Source: Acidobacteriota bacterium (GTDB lineage Bacteria; Acidobacteriota; Terriglobia; Terriglobales; Acidobacteriaceae). From it: 46,942 nucleotides of DNA. Shown here piece after piece: positions 8,052-18,894 of the stretch. Positions within the stretch are counted from its first letter, which is position 1, and every line of letters begins with the position of its first letter. The position numbers and the translations under genes are program-made. Where the stretch lies: NCBI GenBank assembly GCA_025359885.1, contig JANYDG010000059.1, forward strand, positions 1 to 46,942. Direction: 5' to 3'. Below the pieces are notes generated by a model. That model did not search any database. It was not told the origin of the DNA and saw only the letters and a program-made list of their open reading frames with translations.

Positions 8052-9326
8052 ATGAAACGCACCGGACCCGAAGACACGCTGCGCTGCTCGTTCTGCCATA
8101 AATCGCAGGATGCCGTAGCCAAATTGATCTCCTCACCGAGTGACTACCCGCGCGCATACATCTGCGATGAGTGCGTGGGCGTCTGCAACTCGATCCTTGA
8201 GGACGATCGCGGTGAAGCCCATCCCACTACCTCCCCAGCCCATCTGCCCAAGCCACAGGACGTCAAGAAGTTCCTCGACGAGTACGTAATCGGCCAGGAC
8301 CAGACCAAAAAGAAGCTCGCCGTCGCCGTGTACAACCACTACAAGCGCATCCAGATGAACCAGGCGCGTAACAACGAGATCGAACTCTCCAAATCGAACA
8401 TACTGCTCATCGGCCCGACCGGCTCTGGCAAGACTCTCCTCGCCCACACCCTCGCCAAGATGCTCGACGTCCCCTTTGCCATCGTGGACGCCACCACCCT
8501 CACCGAGGCCGGCTACGTCGGCGAAGACGTAGAAAACATCATCCTCAAGCTGCTCCAGGCCGCCGACGGTGACGTAGCCCGCGCCCAGACCGGCATCATC
8601 TACATCGACGAAATCGACAAGATTGGCCGCAAAGACGAGAACCCCTCCATTACCCGCGACGTCTCCGGTGAGGGTGTGCAGCAGGCCCTGCTCAAGATTC
8701 TCGAGGGTACCGTCGCCAACGTTCCCCCCCAGGGCGGACGCAAGCACCCCCATCAGGAATTTACCGCCGTTGATACCACCAACATCCTCTTCATCTGCGG
8801 CGGCGCCTTCGTCGGCATCGAGCGCGTCATCGGCCGCCGCGTCGGCAAAAAGGCCCTTGGCTTCAAATTCGCAGAAGCCGGTGAGACTGAAGCAGCCTTC
8901 GCCGTCCGCACCCAGCGCGACACAGAACTCCTCCGCCAGACCGAGCCACAGGACCTCATCAAGTTCGGCCTTATTCCCGAATTCGTCGGCCGCCTCCCTG
9001 TGATGGGCATTCTCGATGAACTCGACGAATCCGCTTTGGTCGAGATCCTCACCAAGCCCAAGAACGCCATCCTCAAGCAGTATCAGCGCCTCTTCGAATA
9101 CGAAAACGTCCACCTCCACTTCACCCCTGACGCAGCCGCTGCCGTAGCCCGCGAAGCCCTCCACCGCAAGGTTGGCGCCCGCGGCCTCCGAATGATCCTC
9201 GAAGAGCTCATGCTCGACCTCATGTACCACCTGCCCAGCAACAAACGCGTCCGCGACCTCGAAATAACCAAAGACATGGTCGAACGCCGCGACCTCTCCC
9301 TCTCCTTGCTCGAAAAAGCTGGGTAA
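8052..9326 (+). CDS. clpX: ATP-dependent Clp protease ATP-binding subunit ClpX
   Basis: ClpX is the AAA+ unfoldase that feeds ClpP. The 424-residue protein has an N-terminal C4 zinc-binding domain (C12, C15, C38, C41), Walker A GPTGSGKT at 121-128, Walker [11 protein letters not shown], and the sensor/C-terminal domain with [18 protein letters not shown]. ClpP-docking IGF-loop residues are not obvious: the equivalent surface reads VKKALGFKF with an adjacent GFKF, as in other ClpX proteins. The start is ambiguous: GTG 8046, GTG 8049 and ATG 8052 are all in frame after GGAGG at 8036-8040; the ATG is chosen. The last codons overlap a 10-bp tandem duplication containing the stop codon. Confidence 0.97.
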   Translation: MKRTGPEDTLRCSFCHKSQDAVAKLISSPSDYPRAYICDECVGVCNSILEDDRGEAHPTTSPAHLPKPQDVKKFLDEYVIGQDQTKKKLAVAVYNHYKRIQMNQARNNEIELSKSNILLIGPTGSGKTLLAHTLAKMLDVPFAIVDATTLTEAGYVGEDVENIILKLLQAADGDVARAQTGIIYIDEIDKIGRKDENPSITRDVSGEGVQQALLKILEGTVANVPPQGGRKHPHQEFTAVDTTNILFICGGAFVGIERVIGRRVGKKALGFKFAEAGETEAAFAVRTQRDTELLRQTEPQDLIKFGLIPEFVGRLPVMGILDELDESALVEILTKPKNAILKQYQRLFEYENVHLHFTPDAAAAVAREALHRKVGARGLRMILEELMLDLMYHLPSNKRVRDLEITKDMVERRDLSLSLLEKAG

Positions 9327-9358
9327 AGCTGGGTAAACGAACGGCTCAGCGCTGCATT

Positions 9359-9400
9359 GAACCCCTCAAACGCTCCAGGCTTTGAGGGGTTCTCTATTTC
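9359..9400 (+). terminator. Rho-independent-like terminator after clpX
   Basis: A perfect 12-bp stem pairs gaacccctcaaa (9359-9370) with tttgaggggttc (9381-9392) around a 10-nt loop, followed by the T-containing stretch tctatttcc. It should end the tig-clpP-clpX transcript. Confidence 0.8.
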
Positions 9401-9467
9401 CAGAAGCAGTAAAGTCTGCATTCAGTTTTTGCTGTCGTCGTTCCAGCGAGAGTCACGGAGGCCCACC

Positions 9468-9703
9468 ATGCAAATCGCCCTTAATCCATCCCAGGAAAAT
9501 TTCGTCAGGCAAGCCATAAGCGAAGGCCACCGCGACATCCCCCATATTTTTCCCCCAACAAATCCGAACAGCCTATCTTCCACATCCCGCTCAGCTTCCC
9601 CCGCCCGGCAGGATTACAATCCTATAAAGCTCGTTGCATCCCGTGCCCATCCGAGAATGCAACGGAATTCAATTTGCCGCATCCCATCCACTAAGAGGAT
9701 TCA

Positions 9704-9707
<4 letters not shown>
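9468..9707 (+). pseudogene. ParD/CopG-like antitoxin relic
   Basis: The ATG at 9468 has a good ribosome binding site (GGAGG at 9457-9461). The first 20 or so residues, MQIALNPSQENFVRQAISEG, resemble the ribbon-helix-helix N-terminus of ParD-type antitoxins. After about residue 22 the similarity stops and the frame continues as low-complexity sequence (79 codons in all) with none of the helices or toxin-binding tail expected of an intact antitoxin of about 90 residues. No toxin gene follows. I infer a decayed antitoxin. The frame ends at 9707, overlapping the lon start by four bases (ATGA). Shortness makes the family call tentative. Confidence 0.45.
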
Positions 9708-12112
<2,405 letters not shown>

Positions 12113-12122
12113 AAGCGGGACC

Positions 12123-12899
12123 ATGCTCAGCCTCCGCGTCTGGATCATCACCGCCCTGATCGTTCTCGCAACGGTCGGGGCGTACGTCGTCTGGGCAACC
12201 CGCGCCCGTGTCAACTACACCTCGCGATCCCTCTCCGCCGCGCCAACCCCTACCCACACAGCCGCCAAATTGGCAACCCATCCCCTGCACATCGCGGGCT
12301 GCAACGACGACTTCATCGTCAAAGTCGGCGAACTTGTCGAGCCCCGCGTCGTCCCTGGTGCCCCCCTCGAAGACTTCCGGCGCGTCTACGGCAAAGAAAC
12401 CTACCGCGACAAACTCGGCCTTGCCACCTGGGATCCCGACCCTTTCACCCTCACCGAAGGCAGCTTGAGCCCGGACAAATCCAAGAGCTTCGTCGCCCTC
12501 TCCGTCAACCAGGGCCACGTCGTAGAAACCCTCGACGGCATTGAACTCGGCATCGACTCCCTCGGCACCGTGTTTCGCAAAATGCGCGACCGCGGCGTAG
12601 AAACCCACGAGCGCATCCTCCGCAACGACGGCAACTGGACCCTCGTCATCTCCTTCTACTCCACCTGCGCCCGCAAATACCGCAGCGAATACTCCCGCAC
12701 CCTCCTCGCCACTCCCGAAATCGACAAACTCATCACCCCCCGGCCCCAAAACTCAACTAACCCAGACGGTACCCCCACTCAAGGCCCCCAACCCTGGCGC
12801 TCCGACGTCTTTATGAATAAAGTCGTAACCCAATACACCCTCCTCCCCTCCAACGGCCACGACGACTCCATCGAAGGCTCCCCCTCCGACCACAACTAG
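12123..12899 (+). CDS. Membrane-anchored protein of unknown function
   Basis: No family was recognised. The 258-residue protein has one N-terminal transmembrane segment or uncleaved signal (residues 5-26, LRVWIITALIVLATVGAYVVW) and then an extracytoplasmic domain. That domain contains GCNDDFIVKVGELVEPR, an acidic LTEGSLSPDKSKSF stretch and two cysteines (GCNDDF and STCARK) that could form a disulfide. The C-terminal 45 residues are polar, proline-rich and probably disordered. It starts 10 nt after the lon stop codon, so it is probably expressed with lon. The start ATG 12123 follows AGCGGG; the frame is open further upstream inside lon but that part is not coding. Confidence 0.75.
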   Translation: MLSLRVWIITALIVLATVGAYVVWATRARVNYTSRSLSAAPTPTHTAAKLATHPLHIAGCNDDFIVKVGELVEPRVVPGAPLEDFRRVYGKETYRDKLGLATWDPDPFTLTEGSLSPDKSKSFVALSVNQGHVVETLDGIELGIDSLGTVFRKMRDRGVETHERILRNDGNWTLVISFYSTCARKYRSEYSRTLLATPEIDKLITPRPQNSTNPDGTPTQGPQPWRSDVFMNKVVTQYTLLPSNGHDDSIEGSPSDHN

Positions 12900-12927
12900 G
12901 ATTCCTGGATGTATACTCCGCTGCAAC

Positions 12928-13242
12928 ATGCAACCCAAAATAAAGCGCCCTGAAATCATCACATTGCTGGCTCTTATGCATTTTTGGAACGGCTTCCTCG
13001 GCTGCGTCGTCTGGGCCTGGAAAGCGCAACTGAGGCTATCGGTCACCTTCGGCGTCATCGCAACAATCAGTTCGTTGTTCTTTTTAAGGTTCGCTCTGTT
13101 AGCCGCATCCTTTGTCGGCTTCTTTTGGATTTTCATCGGCTGGAAAAGCTTCTACTTCATGCGCCCAAGAGTCCGATTCGCGTTTCAAGTAGGCGAATTC
13201 GCCTTCTCAGCCGGAGTCATCGCAGAGCAGCCTCCCAATTGA
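12928..13242 (+). CDS. Small hydrophobic protein, unknown
   Basis: The 104-residue frame encodes two or three hydrophobic segments, at about residues 10-31 ([22 protein letters not shown]) and 38-72, with positively charged ends. It would be a small inner-membrane protein. Base composition is lower in GC than the neighbours. There is no clear ribosome binding site before ATG 12928, so it may be a chance or poorly expressed frame. No homologous family was recognised. Confidence 0.4.
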   Translation: MQPKIKRPEIITLLALMHFWNGFLGCVVWAWKAQLRLSVTFGVIATISSLFFLRFALLAASFVGFFWIFIGWKSFYFMRPRVRFAFQVGEFAFSAGVIAEQPPN

Positions 13243-13268
13243 TCTACACGGGGCAGAATCCTCACTTT

Positions 13269-13296
13269 TCCCTACTCCCTGGTCCCTACTCCTTCG
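13269..13296 (+). repeat. Heptanucleotide tandem repeat (TCCCTNN)
   Basis: Four heptamers in a row: TCCCTAC, TCCCTGG, TCCCTAC, TCCTTCG. They lie in the gap between the small hydrophobic protein and the cobalamin-binding protein. Confidence 0.75.
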
Positions 13297-13321
13297 TGCC
13301 TCCTCCTCCCCCGCACGTCGT

Positions 13322-13427
13322 CATCTGTTCCAAATCCATGCCCATCTGAACGGCAAACCCACACCATCTGGTCACAATCCCTCGCCATCTGTTCGGCATC
13401 AGACCGCATCTGATCGCCGTCAACAGC
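13322..13427 (+). repeat. Five-copy CATCTG array with 21-bp spacing
   Basis: CATCTG occurs at 13322, 13343, 13365, 13386 and 13407, that is at intervals of 21, 22, 21 and 21 bp. The sequence between copies is degenerate. The array ends about 42 bp before the start of the cobalamin-binding protein gene, so it lies in the probable promoter region. Confidence 0.7.
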
Positions 13428-13468
13428 TCGGTATCTCAAATCGGCCAAATGCGCTACCATTCCATTCA

Positions 13469-13885
13469 ATGCAGACGAAGCCGCCAATCCGCGTCCTCAT
13501 CGCCAAGGCAGGGCTCGACGGCCACGACCGCGGGGCAAAGATCATCGCCCACGCCCTGCGCGACGCTGGCATGGAGGTCCTGTACACCGGCCTCCGCAAA
13601 ACGCCGGAGTCAATCGTTCACGCCGCCATCCAGGAAGACGTTGATTGTATTGGCCTTAGCATCCTCTCCGGTGCGCACAACACACTCGTCCCGCGCCTGC
13701 TCACGCTGCTCCGCGAAGCCAAGGCCGAAGACATCCTGGTCATCCTCGGCGGCACAATACCCCAGGCCGACATTCCCGCACTCAAGGAAAAAGGCGTAGC
13801 CCAGGTCTTCGGACCGGGTACGCCTCTGGAAACAATCGTTCAGTTTTTACGCGCCAACATCAAGCCGCGAACTGCCTCAATCTAA
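13469..13885 (+). CDS. Stand-alone cobalamin-binding (methylmalonyl-CoA mutase C-terminal-type) protein
   Basis: This 138-residue protein is a complete B12-binding Rossmann-type domain as found at the C-terminus of methylmalonyl-CoA mutase. The lower axial ligand motif DxHxxG is present (D17, H19, G22 in GLDGHDRG), followed by the conserved [14 protein letters not shown] and [12 protein letters not shown] loops and the FGPGT glycine motif. It should pair with a separate catalytic large subunit, as in split acyl-CoA mutases of the MCM or isobutyryl-/ethylmalonyl-CoA type, in propionate or branched-chain acid metabolism. No large subunit is in this window. The start at ATG 13469 has no clear ribosome binding site. 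It converges with the thioesterase gene, 5 nt away. Confidence 0.9.
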   Translation: MQTKPPIRVLIAKAGLDGHDRGAKIIAHALRDAGMEVLYTGLRKTPESIVHAAIQEDVDCIGLSILSGAHNTLVPRLLTLLREAKAEDILVILGGTIPQADIPALKEKGVAQVFGPGTPLETIVQFLRANIKPRTASI

Positions 13886-13890
13886 AGCCT

Positions 13891-14352
13891 TTATTCCTGG
13901 CCGTAGACTTCGCCCTGCTCATCCCGGTCGCTAATCCGGATCGCGGACCGGATCGGCGCAGCGTAGCGCTCCGGCATCAGGCACTTCTGCATGCTCGCGT
14001 CGCACACCAGATGCACCGTCTCACCCTCCGCCAGTAGCCGCTGCTCTTCCCGTGCGCTCGACGCGCGAATCACGCGGTAGCCAAACTTCAACAGCGAACC
14101 CCGCAGCAGAATCGGCCAGGCCTCAATAAGAATCACGTCGTCATACCGCGCCGGAGCTTTGTAGCGGCAACTAGCCTCGACAACCGGCAGGATGCAGCCG
14201 TCCTCAACCTCCATCTGCTTGTAATCAAAGCCCAGCGAGCGCATGAACTCCACGCGCCCCACCTCAAACCAAACCAGGTAATTGGCGTAATACACCACGC
14301 CCATCTGATCAGTTTCTGCATAGCGCACGCGCAACTCGGTTACGACAGACAT
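13891..14352 (-). CDS. Acyl-CoA thioesterase, YbgC/4HBT family
   Basis: This hot-dog fold thioesterase hydrolyses acyl-CoA or acyl-carrier-protein thioesters. The family motif RYAETDQMGVVYYANYLVWFE begins at residue 10 with the catalytic Asp15. The rest, including EVGRVEFMRSLG and a C-terminal RDEQGE tail, fits a 153-residue 4-hydroxybenzoyl-CoA thioesterase-like protein. It lies directly downstream of, and convergent to, the cobalamin-binding gene, and upstream of rseP on the minus strand with a 62-nt gap. YbgC proteins in Tol-Pal operons act on phospholipid-linked acyl groups, but no tol genes are seen here. Confidence 0.9.
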   Translation of the reverse strand: MSVVTELRVRYAETDQMGVVYYANYLVWFEVGRVEFMRSLGFDYKQMEVEDGCILPVVEASCRYKAPARYDDVILIEAWPILLRGSLLKFGYRVIRASSAREEQRLLAEGETVHLVCDASMQKCLMPERYAAPIRSAIRISDRDEQGEVYGQE

Positions 14353-14414
14353 GTTTCCACTTTCCTGGTGCTCCCTCGTCGCTTCAAATCAGCAACAAGG
14401 TCGGGTTGATACCG

Positions 14415-15806
14415 CTACGGCTTGGCCTGGGTAAACAACCCCATTTTGGAGATATCGTTGAACATGATGTAGGCAAAGAAGAGGATGATGATGACGAAAG
14501 CCACCTGGTAAACCCGCTCCTTGACCACAGCATTCACATCACGCCGGATGACGCTCTCAATCAGCAGGAAGAGAATCATGCCGCCATCCAGAATCGGGAA
14601 AGGCAGCAGGTTCAGGATGCCAAGGTTGAGACTGATAACGGTCATCAACTGAATCATTGCCTTGATGTTGCCTGAATCCCAAGCCTGCCCTGTCTGCTGC
14701 GCAATCCCCAGCGGCCCGGAAAGGTTGTCTACAGACATCCGCCGGCTCAGCAACCGTTGCAGCACTTCAAGAATCAGCAGCGAGTTTTCCCGGTTGAATT
14801 TCGCTGATGCCTTGAGCGCTTTTGGAAATGCAAGCTGCTCAATACGATAAGGCGGCAATTCGCCAGAAAACCCGATCCGCCATGCTCGCCCGATCGGTGG
14901 CGCATCCGTCAAAAGTGGCTGCACCACAACCGTAGTGATCTGCCCGGCGCGGCTCAATTCCACCGTAAGCGGAGCGCCCTTGCGGGCCTGCAAATAGGCG
15001 ATGATCGATTCCGTTCCGTGAAATACGTGGCCATCGACCGACGCGAACTGGTCTCCGGGCAAGATACCTGCCTTGGCCGCCGGCGAGCCACCTGAAACAC
15101 TGTTGACCTTTACCGGATCAGGCTGAATACGCGGCACGAGGCCCACTTTGTCCAGCGAAAAGTCTTTGCCTTTGGAATCATCAGTCAACGGCAGCATCAG
15201 AGAAACCTGCTGCCCATTCCGGTTGACCACAACGGCTACAGAATGGTTCATGTTCAGGGCCGAGCGTTCGTACAAAATCATCCACGTGGGATTTGCCTGC
15301 CCGTCAAAACTGGCGATAGCATCGCCAGGCAAAAACCCTGCATTCGCGGCCGCCGAACCGGGAACCACCCAGTCCAGGGTCACCGGTTGCTCCATAAAGA
15401 GCGGCACCTCGTTGTGCAGCATGTAGAAGCCCGTCATCAGCCCCAGAGCCAGCACGAAATTGGCAAATGGCCCCGCCACGCCAATAATCATGCGCTGCCA
15501 GCGAGGATGCGAAGTCAAAGCGCCCGGATCGCTTGCCGGTGCTGCCTCGCCACTGCCAAGCGTCATATTCTCACCCGGCATCGTTTCGCCGGTCATTTTG
15601 ACGTAACCGCCCAGAGGTACAGCCGAGATGCAGTAATCCGTCTCGCCAATCTTGAAGCCGATCAGCCGGGGAGGAAAGCCGATGGAAAACTGCTCCACCC
15701 GCACACCACATAACTTGGCTGCCAGAAAGTGGCCGAACTCATGGACCAGCACCATGATGCCCAGCACGACAAGGACAGAGATTGTATTGACCAGAAATGT
15801 GTGCAT
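14415..15806 (-). CDS. rseP: Site-2 zinc metalloprotease RseP
   Basis: RseP is the inner-membrane protease that cleaves anti-sigma factors within the membrane during envelope stress. The first transmembrane helix has the zinc motif HEFGH (H22, E23, H26), and the C-terminal region has the third ligand motif in NLLPFPILDGG. Two PDZ-like domains lie between, at roughly residues 125-290 (VVPGSAAANAGFLPGDAI and SVSGGSPAAKAGILPGDQF). The length of 463 residues is normal. It is the last gene of the uppS-cdsA-dxr-rseP group and lies 55 nt after dxr. Confidence 0.95.
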   Translation of the reverse strand: MHTFLVNTISVLVVLGIMVLVHEFGHFLAAKLCGVRVEQFSIGFPPRLIGFKIGETDYCISAVPLGGYVKMTGETMPGENMTLGSGEAAPASDPGALTSHPRWQRMIIGVAGPFANFVLALGLMTGFYMLHNEVPLFMEQPVTLDWVVPGSAAANAGFLPGDAIASFDGQANPTWMILYERSALNMNHSVAVVVNRNGQQVSLMLPLTDDSKGKDFSLDKVGLVPRIQPDPVKVNSVSGGSPAAKAGILPGDQFASVDGHVFHGTESIIAYLQARKGAPLTVELSRAGQITTVVVQPLLTDAPPIGRAWRIGFSGELPPYRIEQLAFPKALKASAKFNRENSLLILEVLQRLLSRRMSVDNLSGPLGIAQQTGQAWDSGNIKAMIQLMTVISLNLGILNLLPFPILDGGMILFLLIESVIRRDVNAVVKERVYQVAFVIIILFFAYIMFNDISKMGLFTQAKP

Positions 15807-15861
15807 AAACGCGCGCGCAAACCCTCAAAAACATCATTTGGTAGTCTGGGGAAACGAAGAC

Positions 15862-17034
15862 CTACACGCGAAGATCAGCTGCCGAGATAACCTCGCGAGC
15901 CCGTTCACGCGCCTGAGAATCGGCCTCCAGCACCCCGGCAATCGTTTCCGGGTGCGCCTCGGGAGTCCGTTCCAGCACCTTTTCTATTGTACGCGGGATA
16001 CCGAGGAATGGGATTTCGCGGCGCAGAAAGGCATCAACGGCAATTTCATCCGCCGCATTGAGGGCGATGCAGTGCGCTCCTCCCTTTTCTGCAGCTTCAT
16101 AGGCCAGGCGCAGGCACGGGAAGCGGACAAAATCGGGCTCCTCAAAGTCCAGACGCGCCAGTTTTGCCAGATCAAAGGTCATTGACGAGACAGGCCGCTC
16201 CGGATACGCCAGCGCATACAGAATCGGCAGGCGCATATCCGTAACGGAAATCTGCGCCAGGATCGAACCATCGACAAATTCCACCAGCGAATGCACCGTC
16301 GACTGCGGATGCACAGTCACCCTGACCTGCGACGAGGGCAAATCAAAAAGGCGGCAAGCCTCGATAATCTCCAGACCCTTGTTCAACATCGTCGCCGAAT
16401 CAATCGTAATCCGCTGCCCCATCACCCAGGTCGGATGCTTCAACGCCTGCTCGGGCGTGATGTGCGCAAAATCCTCAAGCGGGGTCTCGCGGAAAGGTCC
16501 CCCGGATGCCGTGAGCCACACCTGCTTCACCTCAGCCCGGGTACCAACACGCATCGCCTGATGCACCGCGTTGTGCTCAGAATCAATCGGCAGTAGTGGC
16601 ACGTTGCGCAGGCGTGCGTCGCGGGTCAGTATCTCCCCGGCTGCGACCATGCACTCCTTGTTGGCCAGGCCAATCGGCTTTCCCGCAAGAATCGCCGCAT
16701 GGGTCGCCTCAAGGCCGGCAACGCCAACAATGGCTGAAACGACAAAATCCACCTCAGCAAGGGTCGCGCAAGCCGTGCTGCCCGCAGTTCCCCAAACAAC
16801 TTCAATGCCGGGGACGCCAGCCGACCGCAGCCGTGCCGCGAGCTCACCCGCCAACTCTTCGGTTGCCAAAGAAACCAGCCGGGGACGCCAGCGTACCGCC
16901 TGCGCCAGCGCAACATCTACATTGCGACCCGCAGCCAGCGTCGCCACTGCATATCGATCCGGATACGACTCCACTATCGAGAGCGTGCTCTGACCAATCG
17001 ACCCTGTTGACCCGAGAATTGCCAATCTTTTCAA
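15862..17034 (-). CDS. dxr: 1-deoxy-D-xylulose 5-phosphate reductoisomerase
   Basis: Dxr makes 2-C-methyl-D-erythritol 4-phosphate, the first committed step of the MEP isoprenoid pathway. The NADPH-binding motif GSTGSIGQSTL starts at residue 8. Substrate and metal motifs are present: LPIDSEHNA, LTASGGPF, and the flexible-loop and helix HPTWVMGQRITIDSATM. The C-terminal domain ends with the usual alanine-rich helix. At 390 residues it is of normal length. It is between cdsA (24 nt upstream) and rseP. Its product ultimately feeds UppS in the same group. Confidence 0.96.
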   Translation of the reverse strand: MKRLAILGSTGSIGQSTLSIVESYPDRYAVATLAAGRNVDVALAQAVRWRPRLVSLATEELAGELAARLRSAGVPGIEVVWGTAGSTACATLAEVDFVVSAIVGVAGLEATHAAILAGKPIGLANKECMVAAGEILTRDARLRNVPLLPIDSEHNAVHQAMRVGTRAEVKQVWLTASGGPFRETPLEDFAHITPEQALKHPTWVMGQRITIDSATMLNKGLEIIEACRLFDLPSSQVRVTVHPQSTVHSLVEFVDGSILAQISVTDMRLPILYALAYPERPVSSMTFDLAKLARLDFEEPDFVRFPCLRLAYEAAEKGGAHCIALNAADEIAVDAFLRREIPFLGIPRTIEKVLERTPEAHPETIAGVLEADSQARERAREVISAADLRV

Positions 17035-17058
17035 GCGGATACAGCTCCAGGTTGAGGA

Positions 17059-17880
17059 TTAGAAGTGTTGCATCACTTGCGCGTACCAAAGCACCGGAGC
17101 CGCCAGCAGCAACGCATCAATCCGGTCCAGCATGCCACCATGACCCGGCAGCAAAGTGCCCGAGTCCTTGACGCCCGCCGACCGCTTCAGCGCCGACTCG
17201 GCCAGATCGCCAATCTGCGCGGCGATATTGACAACGACCGCCACGACCAGCCAGTAAACCACCGAGCCGGGAAAAGCCAGCGCAACAACGTCATGCTTCA
17301 CCAGTTCGCGCGAAAGCAGAATCAACAACCCAGTCACCGCCAGACTACCCGCAACTGACCCCGCCGCACCCTCCCAGGTCTTGTTGGGGCTCAGATGCGG
17401 AGCCAACTTATGTCGCCCCAGGCTGCGCCCCACAAACAGCGCCGTAATATCCCCAGCCCACACCACGCAGAGCAAAAACGTCACCAGCCACTTGCCATCC
17501 TCTGAACTGCGCAGCATTGGCAAGGCAATCAAGGTGAGCCCGGTGTAGAGCAGGCAAAAAACAGCTGCAGCGGATTCCTGCAGGACTCCTGCGATCGGCG
17601 AGGCAAAAGCACAATACACCAGTAGCCCAAGGCTGAGTGCACCCACCGAGGTGAGCAGTTTGTCAGGCCAGAAGAAACCCACCAGAAACAGTATCCCAAT
17701 CCCAACAAGAACCGGAATGCGGGGCGTTTTTGTACCAGCCACCTGCACAATGCCCAGGTACTCCCAGGCGGCCAGCAGCGCGACCGTTGCAACCGCAGCC
17801 GTCACCAGCCAATCCGGCCCGGCAAAAACAAGCAGGATCACCAACGGAATCAGAACCAACGCAGTCAGAATTCTTTTCAT
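17059..17880 (-). CDS. cdsA: Phosphatidate cytidylyltransferase
   Basis: CdsA makes CDP-diacylglycerol, the precursor of all bacterial phospholipids, from CTP and phosphatidate. The 273-residue protein is polytopic, with about seven to eight hydrophobic helices, and carries the family signature SALKRSAGVKDSGTLLPGHGGMLDRIDALL near the C-terminus. Its start, ATG 17880, has no strong ribosome binding site and lies 39 nt after the uppS stop codon. Confidence 0.93.
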   Translation of the reverse strand: MKRILTALVLIPLVILLVFAGPDWLVTAAVATVALLAAWEYLGIVQVAGTKTPRIPVLVGIGILFLVGFFWPDKLLTSVGALSLGLLVYCAFASPIAGVLQESAAAVFCLLYTGLTLIALPMLRSSEDGKWLVTFLLCVVWAGDITALFVGRSLGRHKLAPHLSPNKTWEGAAGSVAGSLAVTGLLILLSRELVKHDVVALAFPGSVVYWLVVAVVVNIAAQIGDLAESALKRSAGVKDSGTLLPGHGGMLDRIDALLLAAPVLWYAQVMQHF

Positions 17881-17919
17881 GCAGAACTGAGAATACAGGA
17901 GGGAATCGCCGGCGTGTGT

Positions 17920-18750
17920 CTAGCCAGACGTTCTCGCTTCTTCTGAAACTTCCTGCCCCTCGCGTTCTGCCTCACCCAACCCACCATATCGTCGCTCGCG
18001 CCGCTGGTAGGCAGCAATCGCTTCAAGCAGATGAATGCCTCGGAAATCGGGCCAGAATCGCTCCGTCACGAAAATCTCTGTGTACGCAATTTGCCACAGC
18101 AGGTAGTTTGAGATGCGCATCTCACCCGAAGTGCGAATCAACAGGTCAGGATCCGGCATGTGAGCTGTATACAGGTGGCGATGGAAGTCTTCTTCGGTTA
18201 CCCGCTCCGCACTCAAGCCCTTCAGCTTAAGTTCCGCAGTCAGGCCCTTGAAAGCATCCACAATTTCTGATCGCGCACCGTAGTTCAGCGCCAAAGTCAG
18301 CGTCGTTCCGGTGTTCTGTGCTGTAGCTTCCTCGGCCCACTGCATTTTCTCCTGTACTTCAGTGGGCAGATCCTGGGTGCGGCCGATATAACGGATACGC
18401 ACATTGTTGTCCATCATCCTCTGCAGATTGCTCTCCAGGTAGCTCCTGAGCAAACGCATTAAAAAGCTCACCTCTGCCCGAGGGCGGCGCAGGTTGTTTT
18501 CGAGAGAAAATGCATAAAGCGTGAGCCACGGCAGCCCGATCCGCGAGGCCGTCTCCGTCACCATTTGAACGCTTTTTGCCCCCTGCTGATGGCCCAGGAA
18601 TCGCTTCAGCGACCGAGCGCCAGCCCAGCGACCGTTTCCATCCATGATGATCGCCACATGCTCCGGCAAACGCGACGGGGTCAGCGTCGCGTAGACCGCC
18701 CGCTCTTCGGGCGTTAGCTCATGAATGCGCGACGTGGCAGACAAATACAA
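17920..18750 (-). CDS. uppS: Undecaprenyl diphosphate synthase (cis-prenyltransferase)
   Basis: UppS extends farnesyl diphosphate to the C55 carrier used for peptidoglycan and O-antigen. The signature AIIMDGNGRWA contains catalytic Asp37 (numbered from the chosen start). The C-terminal motif DPDLLIRTSGEMRISNYLLWQIAYTE is also complete. The start is taken as TTG 18750, because AGAGG lies seven nucleotides upstream; this gives 276 residues. The frame stays open to ATG 18876, but no further methionine, ribosome binding site or coding character supports that. TTG 18744 is an alternative. The order uppS-cdsA-dxr-rseP is the common bacterial arrangement. Confidence 0.93.
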   Translation of the reverse strand: MYLSATSRIHELTPEERAVYATLTPSRLPEHVAIIMDGNGRWAGARSLKRFLGHQQGAKSVQMVTETASRIGLPWLTLYAFSLENNLRRPRAEVSFLMRLLRSYLESNLQRMMDNNVRIRYIGRTQDLPTEVQEKMQWAEEATAQNTGTTLTLALNYGARSEIVDAFKGLTAELKLKGLSAERVTEEDFHRHLYTAHMPDPDLLIRTSGEMRISNYLLWQIAYTEIFVTERFWPDFRGIHLLEAIAAYQRRERRYGGLGEAEREGQEVSEEARTSG

Positions 18751-18894
18751 GGGAGCGCCTCTTACAACCGCTGCCGGCGACGGTAAACATTCACCGTTTC
18801 CAGACCTCTTGACGCTAGCACAAGCGCCTGATGGTCGCAATCGATTCACACTGCAAACCGTTGCGACCCCATGCAATTGGAAAGTTCCGACACC

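Noticed and set aside
13322..13427. CRISPR array
   Set aside because: The conserved unit is only six bases and the spacing is 21 bp; CRISPR repeats are at least 20 bp and separated by unique spacers of similar length.
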